This document shows positions 9,044 to 18,317 of a stretch of 64,000 nt of DNA, in pieces. The position numbers and the translations under genes were made by a program. The DNA lies in contig NZ_VWXX01000002.1 in the NCBI RefSeq assembly GCF_008632335.1, positions 248,001 to 312,000 on the forward strand. The letters run 5' to 3'. Within the stretch, counting starts at the first letter, position 1. Each line of letters opens with the position of its first letter. The stretch is from Thiohalocapsa marina (lineage in GTDB: Bacteria > Pseudomonadota > Gammaproteobacteria > Chromatiales > Chromatiaceae). The notes under the pieces are model-generated. The model had not been told where the DNA came from and ran no database searches. It worked only from the letters and a program-made list of their open reading frames with translations.

Positions 9044-9190
9044 GCTGCAATTTCAAATTTGCCGCTTTGCCGCGGCTCGATTAACCACAGAGTCGCAGAG
9101 AACGCAAAGCGCCCGCAGAGAGGCTTATGAAAACTCTGGCTGTCCTCTGCGTTCTCCGCGCCTCTGCGGTTTGAATTTGGAATTGCTGCC
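9044..9190. repeat. Large imperfect inverted repeat (family R4)
   Basis: Inner arms AACCACAGAGTCGCAGAG (9083-9100, extending to 9105) and the complementary CTCCGCGCCTCTGCGGTT (ending 9171) match at all but about three positions. Outer arms at 9044-9060 (GCTGCAATTTCAAATTT) and 9174-9189 are also near-complementary. The motif CTCTGCGCCTCTGCGGTT recurs at about 28160-28177, so it is a dispersed element. Confidence 0.8.
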
Positions 9191-9269
9191 TTTTTGACTG
9201 CCACCTGACGGAATTGCCTCTGGCGACGTTACCCTGCCGTTACTCCGTGTGCCGCTGTTCGGTGTGCCG

Positions 9270-10217
9270 CTACTCAGTGTGATAACTGTCGAGATTCTCC
9301 CGGGTGATGTGGGCGATGCCCGTATCGATCACCGCGGGAAGCGGGCGCCCAAGGCGCGCCATCCACAATCCCATGACCGCCCAGCTGCCCTGCAGATGCG
9401 GCTTGGTCGAGGCCGACGAATCCACCACGCCCTCGCGAATCAGCTCCAGCAGCGGATCGAGATCGTCGATACCGACGCTGTGGATCTTGCCCGCGCGACC
9501 GGCCTCGGCGATCGCCCGTCCGATGCCGACGGGCCCCGAGGCGTTGCAGGAGACGAACCCGTCGAGGTCCGGATGGGCCTTTAGGATCGTCTCGGCCTGG
9601 GACTGCGCCAGCGCGATGTCGTCCTGGTCGATCCCCTCGGCGACGATCTCGATGCCGGGATACCTGGCGAAGACCGCCTTGTGCGCCTCGTAGCGCAGAC
9701 GATGATTCGGCGCGGTCGGAACCCCTTGCATGATGGCCACCTTGCCTTTGCCGCCCATCAGTTCCACCAGCCGCTCCGCGGCCAGGGTTGCCTGCGCGCG
9801 AAAGTCGTTGCCGATGCTCAGAATGCCGAGATCCGATGGCGCGACGGAATCGAAGGCCACCACGGGAATGCCGGCCGCGACCGCCGCGACCATGAGTGGA
9901 CGATTGAGCTCCGGGTCGAGCAGGTCCAGCGCGATGCCGTCCGGACGGCTGGCGATGGCCTCCTAGAGGATGCGGTTCTGTTCCGCCACATCCGCGGAGG
10001 TCGGCGGATGGTAATCGATCTCGAACTGCTCGCCGGTGCGTGCCTCCAGGAAGCGGACCTGCTCCATGGCACCGTCCTGCACCTTGTCGTACCAGGGATG
10101 TACGACCTTTGGAATCAGCACAAACCGGTACTGAGCGGCTGACTCCGTGCCCTGCTCGCCATGGGCGACCAGTGCCCAGGCCATTGTTGAAACGATCAAA
10201 AGCGTTCAAAGAATCAT
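9270..10217 (-). pseudogene. Sugar-type ABC substrate-binding protein, broken by two nonsense codons
   Basis: The frame from the ATG at 10217 (preceded by GGAGG at 10222-10226) reads MIL, then TGA at 10206-10208, then a signal-peptide-like TLLIVSTMAWALVAHG, then binding-protein sequence up to TAG at 9963-9965, and on the same frame continues 230 codons to 9270. The body has periplasmic binding protein (Peripla_BP_4) features: KVVHPWYDKVQDGA, GKVAIMQGVP and LDGFVSCNASGPVGIGRAI. Both stops are one C-to-T change away from a sense codon (CGA and CAG). A TTG at 10199 could bypass the first stop but not the second. The frame is otherwise intact, so inactivation looks recent; a sequencing error is the main alternative. 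Confidence 0.85.
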
Positions 10218-10306
10218 TCGGCCTCCAAAATAGGGTCGAGGGGCGTTGCGCCTGGCCTTTCGGTCTTTCCGGGGCGGGTGGAGCGACGCGCTGGCCAACG
10301 ATGACA

Positions 10307-10320
10307 GTTGAATTTTCAAC
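10307..10320. promoter_or_regulatory. Palindrome in the pot promoter region
   Basis: GTTGAATTTTCAAC has perfect 6-base arms around TT and sits about 90 bases upstream of the transporter ATPase start, in the gap between it and the divergent broken binding-protein gene. Its position fits an operator, but nothing identifies a regulator. Confidence 0.25.
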
Positions 10321-10405
10321 TCTCTACAAACCGAAGACAGCGGTATCATGCGCGACGGCTGAGTCGGCTCCCGCTTCGGCCACGATCCACCAGGATTGAT
10401 TGCAC

Positions 10406-11488
10406 ATGCTAGCGCTCAATGCCATTTCCAAGCGGTATGGCGACGTCTCGGTCGTCGAGCCTCTCGACCTCGTGATCGACGAGGGCGAGTTCTTCTGTAT
10501 CCTCGGATCGAGCGGATGCGGAAAGACCACATTGCTGCGCATGATCGCCGGTTTCGATCGGCCGACGGCAGGCAGGATCATGCTAGATGGGGTCGACATC
10601 ACCGACGTTCCGCCGAATCACCGCGACGTGAACACGGTGTTTCAGAACTATGCCTTGTTTCCGCATTACAGGGTGTACGACAACGTGGCCTACGGGCTGA
10701 AGGTGCGGAAGACGCCGGAGGCGGAGATCCGCGACCGGGTGGCGGCCGCACTGGAGCTGGTTGGTCTGTCTGGTTTTGAAAGGCGCATGCCAGCCCAGCT
10801 GTCAGGCGGGCAGCAGCAGCGCGTCGCGCTGGCGCGGGCCCTGATCAACCGTCCGCGACTGCTGCTGCTCGATGAGCCCCTGTCCGCCCTGGATCGCAAG
10901 ACCGGTGAGCAGATGCGCCAGGAACTGGCCGATCTGCAGGCGCGCAGCGGCATCACCTTCGTCTTCGTCACGCACAATCAGGCCGAGGCGCTGTCCATGG
11001 CCAGCCGCGTCGCGGTCATGAACCGCGGAGTCTTCGAGCAGTGCTCCACGCCCTTTGAGCTCTATCAGCGACCCCAGACCCGGTTCGTCGGCGACTTCGT
11101 CGGCTCGATGAACTTTTTCCAGGGCGTCGTGACCGAGGTCTCGCCCGACCGGCTCGGCGTCGAGGTCCTCGGACAAAGCCGCATCGAGCGCCGCGGGGCG
11201 AGCGACCTTGCTCCCGGAGACACGGTCGTCTTCGGCCTGAGGCCCGAGCAGTTGCGGGTCAGTCTGCTCGCGCCGAAGGACTACGAGAACGGATTCTTCG
11301 GCCAGATCGAGCGAACGCTGTTTCTCGGGGAGGCGACGCAGCTGTCCGTACGCCTAAAGAGCGGGGAGCGGATCGACGTAAAGGTGCCGAATTACCTGAT
11401 GCTCGAAGACAAGGTCATGGGCCTGGAGCAGAACGAGGACGTGTGGGTCGTCTGGAGCAAGGGCTCCGGGGTCGTGCTCCATGCCTGA
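10406..11488 (+). CDS. potA: Polyamine-type ABC transporter ATPase (PotA-like)
   Basis: The 360-residue product has Walker A GSSGCGKTT at about 35-43, the signature LSGGQQQRVALARAL near 132-146, Walker B LLLLDEPLSALD and the H-loop FVTHNQAEAL, followed by a C-terminal TOBE/OB-fold regulatory region (about 235-355). This is the layout of spermidine/putrescine import ATPases. The ATG at 10406 was preferred over an in-frame TTG at 10400. The stop overlaps the start of the permease gene by 8 bases, so the three transporter genes form one operon. The true substrate (polyamine, GABA, other amines) is not determined by sequence. Confidence 0.9.
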   Translation: MLALNAISKRYGDVSVVEPLDLVIDEGEFFCILGSSGCGKTTLLRMIAGFDRPTAGRIMLDGVDITDVPPNHRDVNTVFQNYALFPHYRVYDNVAYGLKVRKTPEAEIRDRVAAALELVGLSGFERRMPAQLSGGQQQRVALARALINRPRLLLLDEPLSALDRKTGEQMRQELADLQARSGITFVFVTHNQAEALSMASRVAVMNRGVFEQCSTPFELYQRPQTRFVGDFVGSMNFFQGVVTEVSPDRLGVEVLGQSRIERRGASDLAPGDTVVFGLRPEQLRVSLLAPKDYENGFFGQIERTLFLGEATQLSVRLKSGERIDVKVPNYLMLEDKVMGLEQNEDVWVVWSKGSGVVLHA

Positions 11489-12365
11489 GCACCGTCAAGC
11501 GCTGCTCGGCGGACGCGCCGAGATCTCCATCCTGACGCTGCCGCCCTTCGTGTGGCTGCTAGTCTTTTTCCTGGTTCCGGTCCTGATCCTGGCAGCACTG
11601 AGTTTTTCACCGGCCGGCATGACGGTGGAGGTCTTTCGCACGCCGAGCCTGGAGCACTATCGCCAGTCGCTGGATCCGTTTTATCTCGGCATCCTCCTGC
11701 GCTCGATCGGCTATGCCGCATCGGCCACCCTGATCACGCTGCTGATCGCGTTTCCGGCGGCCTATTTCATCGCCAGCTCGCCGCCGCGCCGGCAGGTCTG
11801 GCTGCTGTTTCTGGTGTTCCTGCCGCTCTGGACCAATCTGCTCGTGCGCCTGTACTCGTTCAAGATCATCCTGGGTGACAACGGGCTCGTCAATCAGCTG
11901 CTGCAGGCGCTGTCCATCGTCGGCGAGCCGTTGAGCCTGATCTACACGCCCTTGGCCGTGGTCGTCGGCTTTGTCTACTGGAATCTCCCCTACATGATCC
12001 CGCCGATCTATGCGGCGCTCGAGCGCATGAACCCCTCGCTGCTGGAGGCGTCCATGGACCTGGGGGCGAGCCGCGCGCAGACCTTTCGGCATGTCATCGT
12101 TCCCGCCTCCCTGCCGGGCGTGACGACGGGGGTCATCCTCTGCTTCGTGCCGACCCTGGGCTCCTTCATCGTGCCGGACATCCTCGGCGGTCCGGAGTCG
12201 ATGATGGTCGGCAATGTCATCGCGGCGCAATTTGGCCAGGGGCTGAACTGGCCCTTCGGCAGTGCCCTGGCAACGCTGCTCACGCTGCTCGTGACAGTGG
12301 GCGTGACCCTTTACATCCGCTACGGCGAGCCCGGCAGCACCGCGGCGCGCGAGGCTCGAGCATAG
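11481..12365 (+). CDS. potB: Polyamine-type ABC transporter permease (PotB-like)
   Basis: The 294-residue product has six predicted membrane helices and the cytoplasmic EAA loop LEASMDLGASRAQTFRHVI around residues 190-210, which contacts the ATPase. The phrase FVPTLGSFIVPDILGG is typical of PotB/PotH-type permeases. It forms the heterodimeric channel with the permease half of the next gene. It overlaps potA by 8 bases and is followed 2 bases later by the fused gene. Confidence 0.92.
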   Translation: MPEHRQALLGGRAEISILTLPPFVWLLVFFLVPVLILAALSFSPAGMTVEVFRTPSLEHYRQSLDPFYLGILLRSIGYAASATLITLLIAFPAAYFIASSPPRRQVWLLFLVFLPLWTNLLVRLYSFKIILGDNGLVNQLLQALSIVGEPLSLIYTPLAVVVGFVYWNLPYMIPPIYAALERMNPSLLEASMDLGASRAQTFRHVIVPASLPGVTTGVILCFVPTLGSFIVPDILGGPESMMVGNVIAAQFGQGLNWPFGSALATLLTLLVTVGVTLYIRYGEPGSTAAREARA

Positions 12366-12367
12366 CC

Positions 12368-14221
12368 ATGTCCGCGCAACTTGGGCGCAGGAACGATCTC
12401 GGCCTTGGGCAGGGGCTGGCGTTGAAGCTGCTGACGGCCTTCTGCATGCTGCTGCTACTGGCGCCCCTGGTCGTGCTGGTCGTCTACGCCTTCAACGATT
12501 CCCGGCAGGTGACCGTCTGGCAGGGCTTCAGTCTGAAGTGGTTCGCGGTGACGCTGCAAGACCGCGAGATCTGGTTCGCGTTTCGCAACTCGCTCATCAT
12601 CGGCGGGCTGAACGCCGTCCTGGCGACCATCCTCGGCACCATGGCGGCGCTGGCCATCGCGCGCCATCGCTTCGCGGGCCGGCAGGGCTTCCTGAACCTG
12701 CTGCATTATCCGGTGCTGCTCCCGGAGATCATCATCGGTATCGCCCTGCTGGTGCTGTTCGTGTTGCTGGATGTCCCGCGCGGCTTCGGCACGGTGGTGG
12801 CCGGGCATGTGACCTTCAGCTTCCCGCTGGTCGCGCTGCTGGTGCTGGCCCGGGTGGGGGCCATGTCGCGCACCCTGGAGGAGGCCAGTCTGGACCTCGG
12901 GGCATCGCGCTGGCAGACCTACAGGTTCGTGATCCTGCCCGCCCTGGCGCCGGCGATCGTCTCCGGCGTGCTGTTCTGTTTCACCTTGAGTCTCGATGAT
13001 TTCGTCATCACGCTGTTTACCGCCAGTCCGGATGTGACCACGCTGCCGCTCAAGGTCTACTCGATGGTGAAGTTCGGGCTGACGCCGGTCATCAACGTGA
13101 TCTCGGTGCTGCTGATCCTCTTCACGCTCACGGTCTTGCTGGCGATTCACTGGCTGCAAAAGGAAGGGCCGCATCAGCGCTGGGGCATCCGGCTGGCCGG
13201 CGTGATGGTCGCCGCCTTGGCGGTGCTCATGGCCACCTCCATCGTCGCCGAGCGCCGGCAAGAGACCCTCGTCATCGCCAACTGGGCGGACTATATCGAC
13301 CCGGAGCTGCTGCGGGAGTTCGAGTCGAGCACCGGCGTGCGCGTGATCATGACCCACTTTTCCAGCGATGAGGAGATGTTGGCCAAGGTCTCCTTCGGCA
13401 GGCCCGGGATCGATCTCGCCATGGCCACGCCCGTGAGCATGGAGATCCTGCGGAAAAGCGGCCTGATCGTACCCTTCGACGGCGAGCGGATACCCAATCT
13501 GCGTTACATCGACGAAGACTTCCGCCATCTCGGGAGCGATCCGACGGGGACCTATTCCGTGCCCTATGCCTATGGCCTGAACGGGATCCTCTACAACACC
13601 AGGATGGTGGAAGGGCCGATCACAAGCTGGTGGGCCATGTGGGACGAGCGCTATGCGGGCAGGCTGATCATGCTCAACGACATGATGGAGGCCTTCTGGC
13701 TGGCCCATCACCTGCTTGGCTATCGGTTGCAGGACCAGCGGCTCGACCATCTGGACGAGGCCTATGCCCTGCTGAAGAAACAACGGCCGCTGCTGCGGAA
13801 GTACGAGTCCGACCTGGTCAACGACATGCTCCTGAGCCATGAGGCGGTCATGGCCCAGGCGTGGAACGGACAGGCCCACAAGCTTTCGAGCGAACACCCC
13901 GAATACCGCTTCGTGGTGCCCGAAGAGGGGGCGAGCCTGTTTATCGATAGTCTGGTGCTCCTGGCATCGGCGCCGAACCCCGACGCGGCCCATCGCTTCA
14001 TCGACTTCCTGCTCGCGCCCGAGCGGTCCAGCCAGAACATGGAGGCGATCCTCTACCCGATGCCGAACGCGACCGCGCGCGCGCTGCTGCCCCCGGAGAT
14101 CCGCGATGACACCACCATCTTTCCGGCCGGGGTGGACGGCAAGCGGCTCAACATCATGTCGGACCCGGGCGACTTCCGGCGGCAGATACAGGGCCGCTGG
14201 GAGCGGCTGCTGGCGGAGTGA
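12368..14221 (+). CDS. potCD: Permease-substrate-binding protein fusion (PotC-PotD)
   Basis: The 617-residue product joins two normally separate transporter parts. Residues about 20-262 are a PotC-type permease with six helices and an EAA loop (EEASLDLGASRWQTYRFVIL, 171-190). A seventh helix (about 274-294) then leads straight into a PotD-type binding domain (298-617) beginning LVIANWADYIDPELLREFE and containing YSVPYAYGLNGILYNT. The extra helix takes the place of the signal peptide, so the binding domain is tethered to the outer face of the membrane, two bases after potB. No stop or frameshift lies at the junction. No separate potD is present nearby. Confidence 0.92.
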   Translation: MSAQLGRRNDLGLGQGLALKLLTAFCMLLLLAPLVVLVVYAFNDSRQVTVWQGFSLKWFAVTLQDREIWFAFRNSLIIGGLNAVLATILGTMAALAIARHRFAGRQGFLNLLHYPVLLPEIIIGIALLVLFVLLDVPRGFGTVVAGHVTFSFPLVALLVLARVGAMSRTLEEASLDLGASRWQTYRFVILPALAPAIVSGVLFCFTLSLDDFVITLFTASPDVTTLPLKVYSMVKFGLTPVINVISVLLILFTLTVLLAIHWLQKEGPHQRWGIRLAGVMVAALAVLMATSIVAERRQETLVIANWADYIDPELLREFESSTGVRVIMTHFSSDEEMLAKVSFGRPGIDLAMATPVSMEILRKSGLIVPFDGERIPNLRYIDEDFRHLGSDPTGTYSVPYAYGLNGILYNTRMVEGPITSWWAMWDERYAGRLIMLNDMMEAFWLAHHLLGYRLQDQRLDHLDEAYALLKKQRPLLRKYESDLVNDMLLSHEAVMAQAWNGQAHKLSSEHPEYRFVVPEEGASLFIDSLVLLASAPNPDAAHRFIDFLLAPERSSQNMEAILYPMPNATARALLPPEIRDDTTIFPAGVDGKRLNIMSDPGDFRRQIQGRWERLLAE

Positions 14222-14305
14222 GCTCGGTTCGAGAGCTGGATACCCGCAAACCTGACCCAGCGCCCGGGTCAGGGGCAATGGTCAGGATCGATGGACGCCC
14301 CCGAC

Positions 14306-14962
14306 TCAGGCCGTCACCGTCCTCGGCCCCGTGGCGGACCCCAGGATCAGCACATCGGCCGGACGCAGGGCGAAGATGCCCACGGTGACGACGCCGGCCA
14401 GGTTGTTGATCTGCTGCTCCAGCGCGACGGGCTCCGTGATCTGCAGTCCCTGCACATCCAGGATCACATTGCCGTTGTCGGTGACGAAGCCTTCGCGCCA
14501 CACGGGCGTGCCGCCCAGCTTGACCAGCTCGCGGGCCACATGGCTGCGAGCCATGGGAATGACCTCCACCGGCAGCGGAAAGGCCCCGAGCACGTCCACC
14601 AGCTTGCTCTCGTCGGCGATGCAGACAAAGCGCTCGCTGGCGCCGGCGACGATCTTCTCTCGCGTCAACGCGCCGCCGCCGCCCTTGATCAGCTGCAGCC
14701 GGTGGTTGGACTCATCCGCGCCGTCCACGTACAGCGCCAGCTCGCCGGCGGCGTTCAGATCCATGACCGGGATGCCGTGGGCCTTCATGCGCTCGGTGGA
14801 GACCTCCGAGCTGGACACCGCGCCGTCGATGCGCCCCTTGATGGTGGCGAGAAAGTCGATGAAATGGTTCACCGTCGATCCGGTGCCGACGCCGACAACG
14901 CCGCCCTCGACGTAGCTCAACGCGGCCTCGGCGGCCTGTTTCTTCAGCGCATCCTGGTCCAT
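14306..14962 (-). CDS. rpiA: Ribose-5-phosphate isomerase A
   Basis: The 218-residue product shows the RpiA signatures: [14 protein letters not shown] near residues 25-38, VDGADE around 82-87 with catalytic Asp/Glu, and [12 protein letters not shown] around 95-106 with the substrate-binding lysine. It interconverts ribose-5-phosphate and ribulose-5-phosphate, which feeds both the pentose phosphate route and the Calvin cycle that this organism uses. The ATG at 14962 was chosen because GAGGAC lies 6 bases upstream and the length matches the family; a frame extending to 15070 overlaps the ilvA start region. Confidence 0.96.
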   Translation of the reverse strand: MDQDALKKQAAEAALSYVEGGVVGVGTGSTVNHFIDFLATIKGRIDGAVSSSEVSTERMKAHGIPVMDLNAAGELALYVDGADESNHRLQLIKGGGGALTREKIVAGASERFVCIADESKLVDVLGAFPLPVEVIPMARSHVARELVKLGGTPVWREGFVTDNGNVILDVQGLQITEPVALEQQINNLAGVVTVGIFALRPADVLILGSATGPRTVTA

Positions 14963-15068
14963 GACAAGTCCTCGTGTGTGTTTGTTCTGGTCGCCGCAAT
15001 GATAGCAAAGGCCGGATGCGGCGATCTGGCGTATGCTGTCTGGCGGCATAGTCGGCAGAACGAGAACC

Positions 15069-16646
15069 ATGACCCAGTCCTACATCCCCCGCATCCTCAA
15101 GGCCCGCGTCTACGACGTTGCTGTCGAGTCACCGCTGACGCAGGCCAAGTCCCTGTCACAACGGCTCCGCAATCAGGTGTTCCTGAAGCGCGAAGACCTG
15201 CAGCCTGTGTTCTCGTTCAAGCTGCGGGGGGCCTACAACAAGCTGCGCCATCTGAGCCCGGAGGCCCTGGCCCGCGGCGTCATCGCCGCCTCCGCCGGCA
15301 ACCACGCCCAGGGCGTCTCCATGGGCGCCTCCCGGCTCGGGGTCGAGGCCATCATCGTGATGCCGCGCACGACCCCGGGCATCAAGGTCGATGCCGTGCG
15401 CGCCTGGGGCGCCAAGGCGGTGCTGCATGGCGACTCTTTCGACGAGGCCTACGCCCATGCGCTGGAACTGGCCGAGCAGCGCCAACTAACCTTCATCCAT
15501 CCCTTCGATGACCCCTATGTCATCGCCGGTCAGGGCACCATTGGCATGGAGATCCTGCGCCAGCACCAGGACCCGCCGGAGGCCATCTTCGTGCCCGTGG
15601 GCGGGGGTGGGCTCATCGCCGGTATCGCAGCCTACGTGAAATACCTGCGGCCCGAGGTCAAGGTCATCGGCGTGGAGCCGGAGGACGCGCCGACGCTGCA
15701 TGCCGCCCTGGCCGCCGGCGAGCGCGTGGTACTGTCCGAGGTGGGCCTGTTCGCCGACGGCGTGGCGGTGCGGCAGATCGGCGAGGAGACCTTCCGCATC
15801 GCCCGCGAGACCGTTGATGAGGTGGTGCTGGTCAGCACCGACGAGATCTGCGCCGCCATCAAGGACATCTACGACGACACCAGGGGCATCGCCGAGCCCG
15901 CCGGCGCCCTGTCCGTCGCCGGGCTCAAGCGCTGGGTGGAGCAGCACGGGGTCGAGAACCGGCACCTGATCGCCATCGAGAGCGGCGCCAACATCAACTT
16001 CGGCCGGCTGCGTCATGTGGCGGAGCGGGCCGAACTCGGCGAGCGCCGCGAGGCCCTGTTCGCCGTGGGCATTCCGGAGCGCCCCGGCAGCTTCCTGTCG
16101 TTCTGCCGCGCCCTGGGCAAGCGCCAGATCACCGAGTTCAACTACCGCTACGCCGACGACCAGAACGCGCATGTCTTCGTCGGCGTCGAGACTGGCGGCC
16201 GTCCCGCCGAACGGCTGGAACTGCTGGAGCGCCTGCAGCACAAGGGCTTCTCGGTGCTGGACATGAGCGACAACGAGACCGCCAAGCTGCACATCCGCTT
16301 CATGGTGGGCGGCCGCGCCGTGGGCGTCGATAACGAGCGCCTGATCCGCTTCGAGTTTCCCGAGCGCCCGGGGGCCTTGCTGAAGTTCCTGTCCGGTCTC
16401 GGCCGGCGCTGGAACATCAGCCTGTTCCACTACCGCAACCATGGCGCCGCCTACGGCCGCGTGCTGATGGGTGTGCAGGTGCCGGAGCCGGAGCTGGCGG
16501 ATTTCCGGCAACTGCTGACCGACCTCGGTTACCCCTTCTGGGACGAGAGCGACAACCCGGCCTATCGGCTGTTCGCCGGTGGTCTCGGTGATCGCCCGGC
16601 GGTCACTGCCGCCGAGACGATTGCACATGGAGGCGCGTCTCGGTGA
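15069..16646 (+). CDS. ilvA: Threonine ammonia-lyase, biosynthetic (IlvA)
   Basis: The 525-residue product is a PLP enzyme making 2-oxobutanoate from threonine for isoleucine synthesis. The PLP lysine lies in [12 protein letters not shown], followed by SAGNHAQGV and the phosphate-cup VGGGGLIAG. Two ACT-like regulatory domains fill about residues 330-515, so allosteric control by isoleucine/valine is expected. The ATG at 15069 follows GAGAACC. The 3' end overlaps the convergent fau gene by 44 bases. Confidence 0.96.
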   Translation: MTQSYIPRILKARVYDVAVESPLTQAKSLSQRLRNQVFLKREDLQPVFSFKLRGAYNKLRHLSPEALARGVIAASAGNHAQGVSMGASRLGVEAIIVMPRTTPGIKVDAVRAWGAKAVLHGDSFDEAYAHALELAEQRQLTFIHPFDDPYVIAGQGTIGMEILRQHQDPPEAIFVPVGGGGLIAGIAAYVKYLRPEVKVIGVEPEDAPTLHAALAAGERVVLSEVGLFADGVAVRQIGEETFRIARETVDEVVLVSTDEICAAIKDIYDDTRGIAEPAGALSVAGLKRWVEQHGVENRHLIAIESGANINFGRLRHVAERAELGERREALFAVGIPERPGSFLSFCRALGKRQITEFNYRYADDQNAHVFVGVETGGRPAERLELLERLQHKGFSVLDMSDNETAKLHIRFMVGGRAVGVDNERLIRFEFPERPGALLKFLSGLGRRWNISLFHYRNHGAAYGRVLMGVQVPEPELADFRQLLTDLGYPFWDESDNPAYRLFAGGLGDRPAVTAAETIAHGGASR

Positions 16647-17241
16647 CGACGGCGTCCAGCGGGATGTCCCAGGGGCGCGGTTCGAGCTGCTCGACCCGCT
16701 GGCATTCGTGGGCCAGGCCGATCAGCAGCGGCCGCCGCCAGTGGCGGCGGTGGGGCAGAAAGCCGAGGCTGCGGTCGTAATAGCCTGCCCCCATGCCGAT
16801 GCGGTTGCAGTCTGCATCGAACCCCACCAGCGGCATCAGGATGAGGTCCATGGCCTGGGGGCCACGCAGATGACGACCCCGACGGGTCGGTTCCGGGATG
16901 CCGTAGCGATTCAGCCGCAGCCTGTCGTCGGCCCGGTAACGGGCAAACCACAATCGGCCGCGGGCATGCGGCCGCAACACCGGCAGGTACCAGCGACGCC
17001 GCTGGCCCGCGGCCTGCGCCAGCAGGGACAGGGGATCGAGTTCGCCGTCGCCGGGCCAGTACAGGGCGATGCGGCGCGCGCCGCGAAACCAGGGCGAGCG
17101 ACACAGCAGTGACACCGCCGCCGCAGCGTGGGCGCGCTGCTGACGCGGGGACAGGGCCCGTCGCGCGCGACGCAGGTCGCGTCTCAGCTGATTCAGCGGA
17201 CGGTCGAATTGCACCGCCGGATGGGGCTGTTGCCCGGACAT
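16603..17241 (-). CDS. fau: 5-formyltetrahydrofolate cyclo-ligase
   Basis: The product (212 residues from this start) has the family's basic N-terminal helix (LRRDLRRARRALSPRQQ) and the active-site GMGAGYYDRSL near residue 155-165. It converts 5-formyl-THF to methenyl-THF in the cytosol. The order zapA-6S RNA-fau is the classic gammaproteobacterial arrangement. An ATG at 17274 would add 11 residues but falls in the 3' closing stem of the 6S RNA, so the ATG at 17241 is preferred, although it lacks a clear ribosome site. The gene ends inside ilvA on the opposite strand. Confidence 0.92.
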   Translation of the reverse strand: MSGQQPHPAVQFDRPLNQLRRDLRRARRALSPRQQRAHAAAAVSLLCRSPWFRGARRIALYWPGDGELDPLSLLAQAAGQRRRWYLPVLRPHARGRLWFARYRADDRLRLNRYGIPEPTRRGRHLRGPQAMDLILMPLVGFDADCNRIGMGAGYYDRSLGFLPHRRHWRRPLLIGLAHECQRVEQLEPRPWDIPLDAVVTETRLHVQSSRRQ

Positions 17242-17271
17242 GGCTAGCGGGAACGGAGAAGAAGAGGGAGA

Positions 17272-17455
17272 CATTCCCCGCCTGTGGCGGTGCGGACCTT
17301 TGTTCTTGAACCAGGCGGTTCAAGTGGGGACACTTGTTCGGGCTTCAGGCTTTCCGCTCGGGGCGGACATGCGCAACGGCCTTCACGCTGCATCCCCGGG
17401 GTACGGATTAGGCTCAAGAAAATACCCAGGCCGCTGCCGAACACCGCAGGGAATG
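17272..17455 (-). ncRNA. ssrS: 6S RNA
   Basis: The minus strand starts CATTCCCTGCGGTGTTCGGC and ends CACCGCCACAGGCGGGGAATG-like, so the 5' and 3' ends pair (CATTCCC with GGGGAATG, GCGGTG with CACCGC). The interior holds the typical TGAGCCTAAT segment and the apical hairpin ACTTGAACC...GGTTCAAG, both hallmarks of gammaproteobacterial 6S RNA. About 184 nt is the usual length. It lies between zapA and fau as in other gammaproteobacteria. 6S RNA mimics an open promoter and sequesters sigma70 RNA polymerase in stationary phase. Confidence 0.93.
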
Positions 17456-17469
17456 TCTTGCAATGCAGG

Positions 17470-17808
17470 CTATACCGATTCGTCCCGCGCGTCTACCCCG
17501 GATTCCCCTGCCCCTCGCGAGGCGCCAGCCAGGGCATCCGTGAGCCGTCCCTGCAGCCGCGCGAGCCGCCGCTCATCCACCGGCGAATCCCCGCCCGACT
17601 GCTGCTGCAGCTCGTAGACCAGATTCAGCGACGCGATCACCGCGATCCGCTCGGCGCCGATCACGCGGCCGTTCTGCCGGACCTGGCGCATGCGCTGGTC
17701 GAGCAGATGCGCTGCGTCGATCAGCCCGTGCTGTTCTGCAGTGGAACAGGCGATCCGGTATTCCTTGTCGAGGATCTGCACCGTCACCGCCGTCTTGTCG
17801 TCCGTCAT
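17470..17808 (-). CDS. zapA: Cell division protein ZapA
   Basis: The 112-residue product starts MTDDKTAVTVQILDKEYRIAC, has the RVIGAERIAVIASLNLVYEL helix around 55-75 and a coiled-coil C-terminal half. ZapA binds and bundles FtsZ at the division ring. The start at 17808 has GGAGGAGCT directly upstream, and the ATGA overlap couples it to the zapB-like gene. The 6S RNA gene begins 15 bases downstream. Confidence 0.93.
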   Translation of the reverse strand: MTDDKTAVTVQILDKEYRIACSTAEQHGLIDAAHLLDQRMRQVRQNGRVIGAERIAVIASLNLVYELQQQSGGDSPVDERRLARLQGRLTDALAGASRGAGESGVDARDESV

Positions 17809-18014
17809 AGCTCCTCCTCCATCGACTTGAGGCGGGTCACCATGGCTTCCACCTTGCTTCGGGCCAGGTCGGTCTTGCCCGCCAGGTCGGCCCGCTGGGC
17901 GAGCAGTTGCTCCTGGCTGGCCCGCAGCGAGGCATTTTCCTGCCGAAGTTGGTCGCACAGGCGAATCAGCGCATCCACCTGGTGCTCGAATGCGTCGTAG
18001 TCGAATGCAGTCAT
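17805..18014 (-). CDS. ZapB-like coiled-coil protein (TIGR02449 type)
   Basis: The 69-residue product is almost entirely one coiled coil (ALIRLCDQLRQENASLRASQ at about 18-37) and ends KSMEEEL. Small proteins of this type sit directly upstream of zapA in many gammaproteobacteria and are annotated as TIGR02449 or ZapB-like. By position it probably acts with ZapA at the division ring. The ATG at 18014 (MTAFDYD) was chosen because it starts the conserved part; an ATG at 18032 would add 6 residues. Confidence 0.8.
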   Translation of the reverse strand: MTAFDYDAFEHQVDALIRLCDQLRQENASLRASQEQLLAQRADLAGKTDLARSKVEAMVTRLKSMEEEL

Positions 18015-18127
18015 CGTGTTGAAAGGCACCAAAAAAATGTTGAGAAACTATAGAAGGGCATCACCTCGGGGTCAATCATGCCCAATACCAATCCGTTGCT
18101 GGCCAACTACCCGCTCCCTACTCACTT

Positions 18128-18250
18128 GCGGGGCAGGACGCCCCGCCATTGTCAGCGGCCTAAGCCGCTGACAATGAAGAAACCTGGAGACCGCGTTTTC
18201 AGGTTTTGTGCTGATTTTTGGCCAGGAGGCCAATAAATCAGCGTCTAATT
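18128..18250 (-). repeat. Dispersed intergenic repeat family R1, copy C
   Basis: Read on the minus strand it begins AGACGCTGATTTATTGGCCT, and carries the hairpins TTGGCCTCCTGGCCAA, TGTCAGCGGC/GCCGCTGACA (perfect 10-base arms) and GCGGGGC/GCCCCGC. It matches copies A and B in layout, but the middle hairpin arms differ from those copies while still pairing. Confidence 0.85.
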
Positions 18251-18317
18251 GGTGATCAGCCAGCCGACATTCTGTTCGTATCGGATAACGTCAGCGCATT
18301 CAGCAAGGACCCCTTCC

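Noticed and set aside
12455-14278. 607-codon minus-strand frame across the transporter fusion
   Set aside because: His/Gln/Gly-rich composition typical of antisense GC-rich frames; the plus-strand permease and binding domains account for the sequence.
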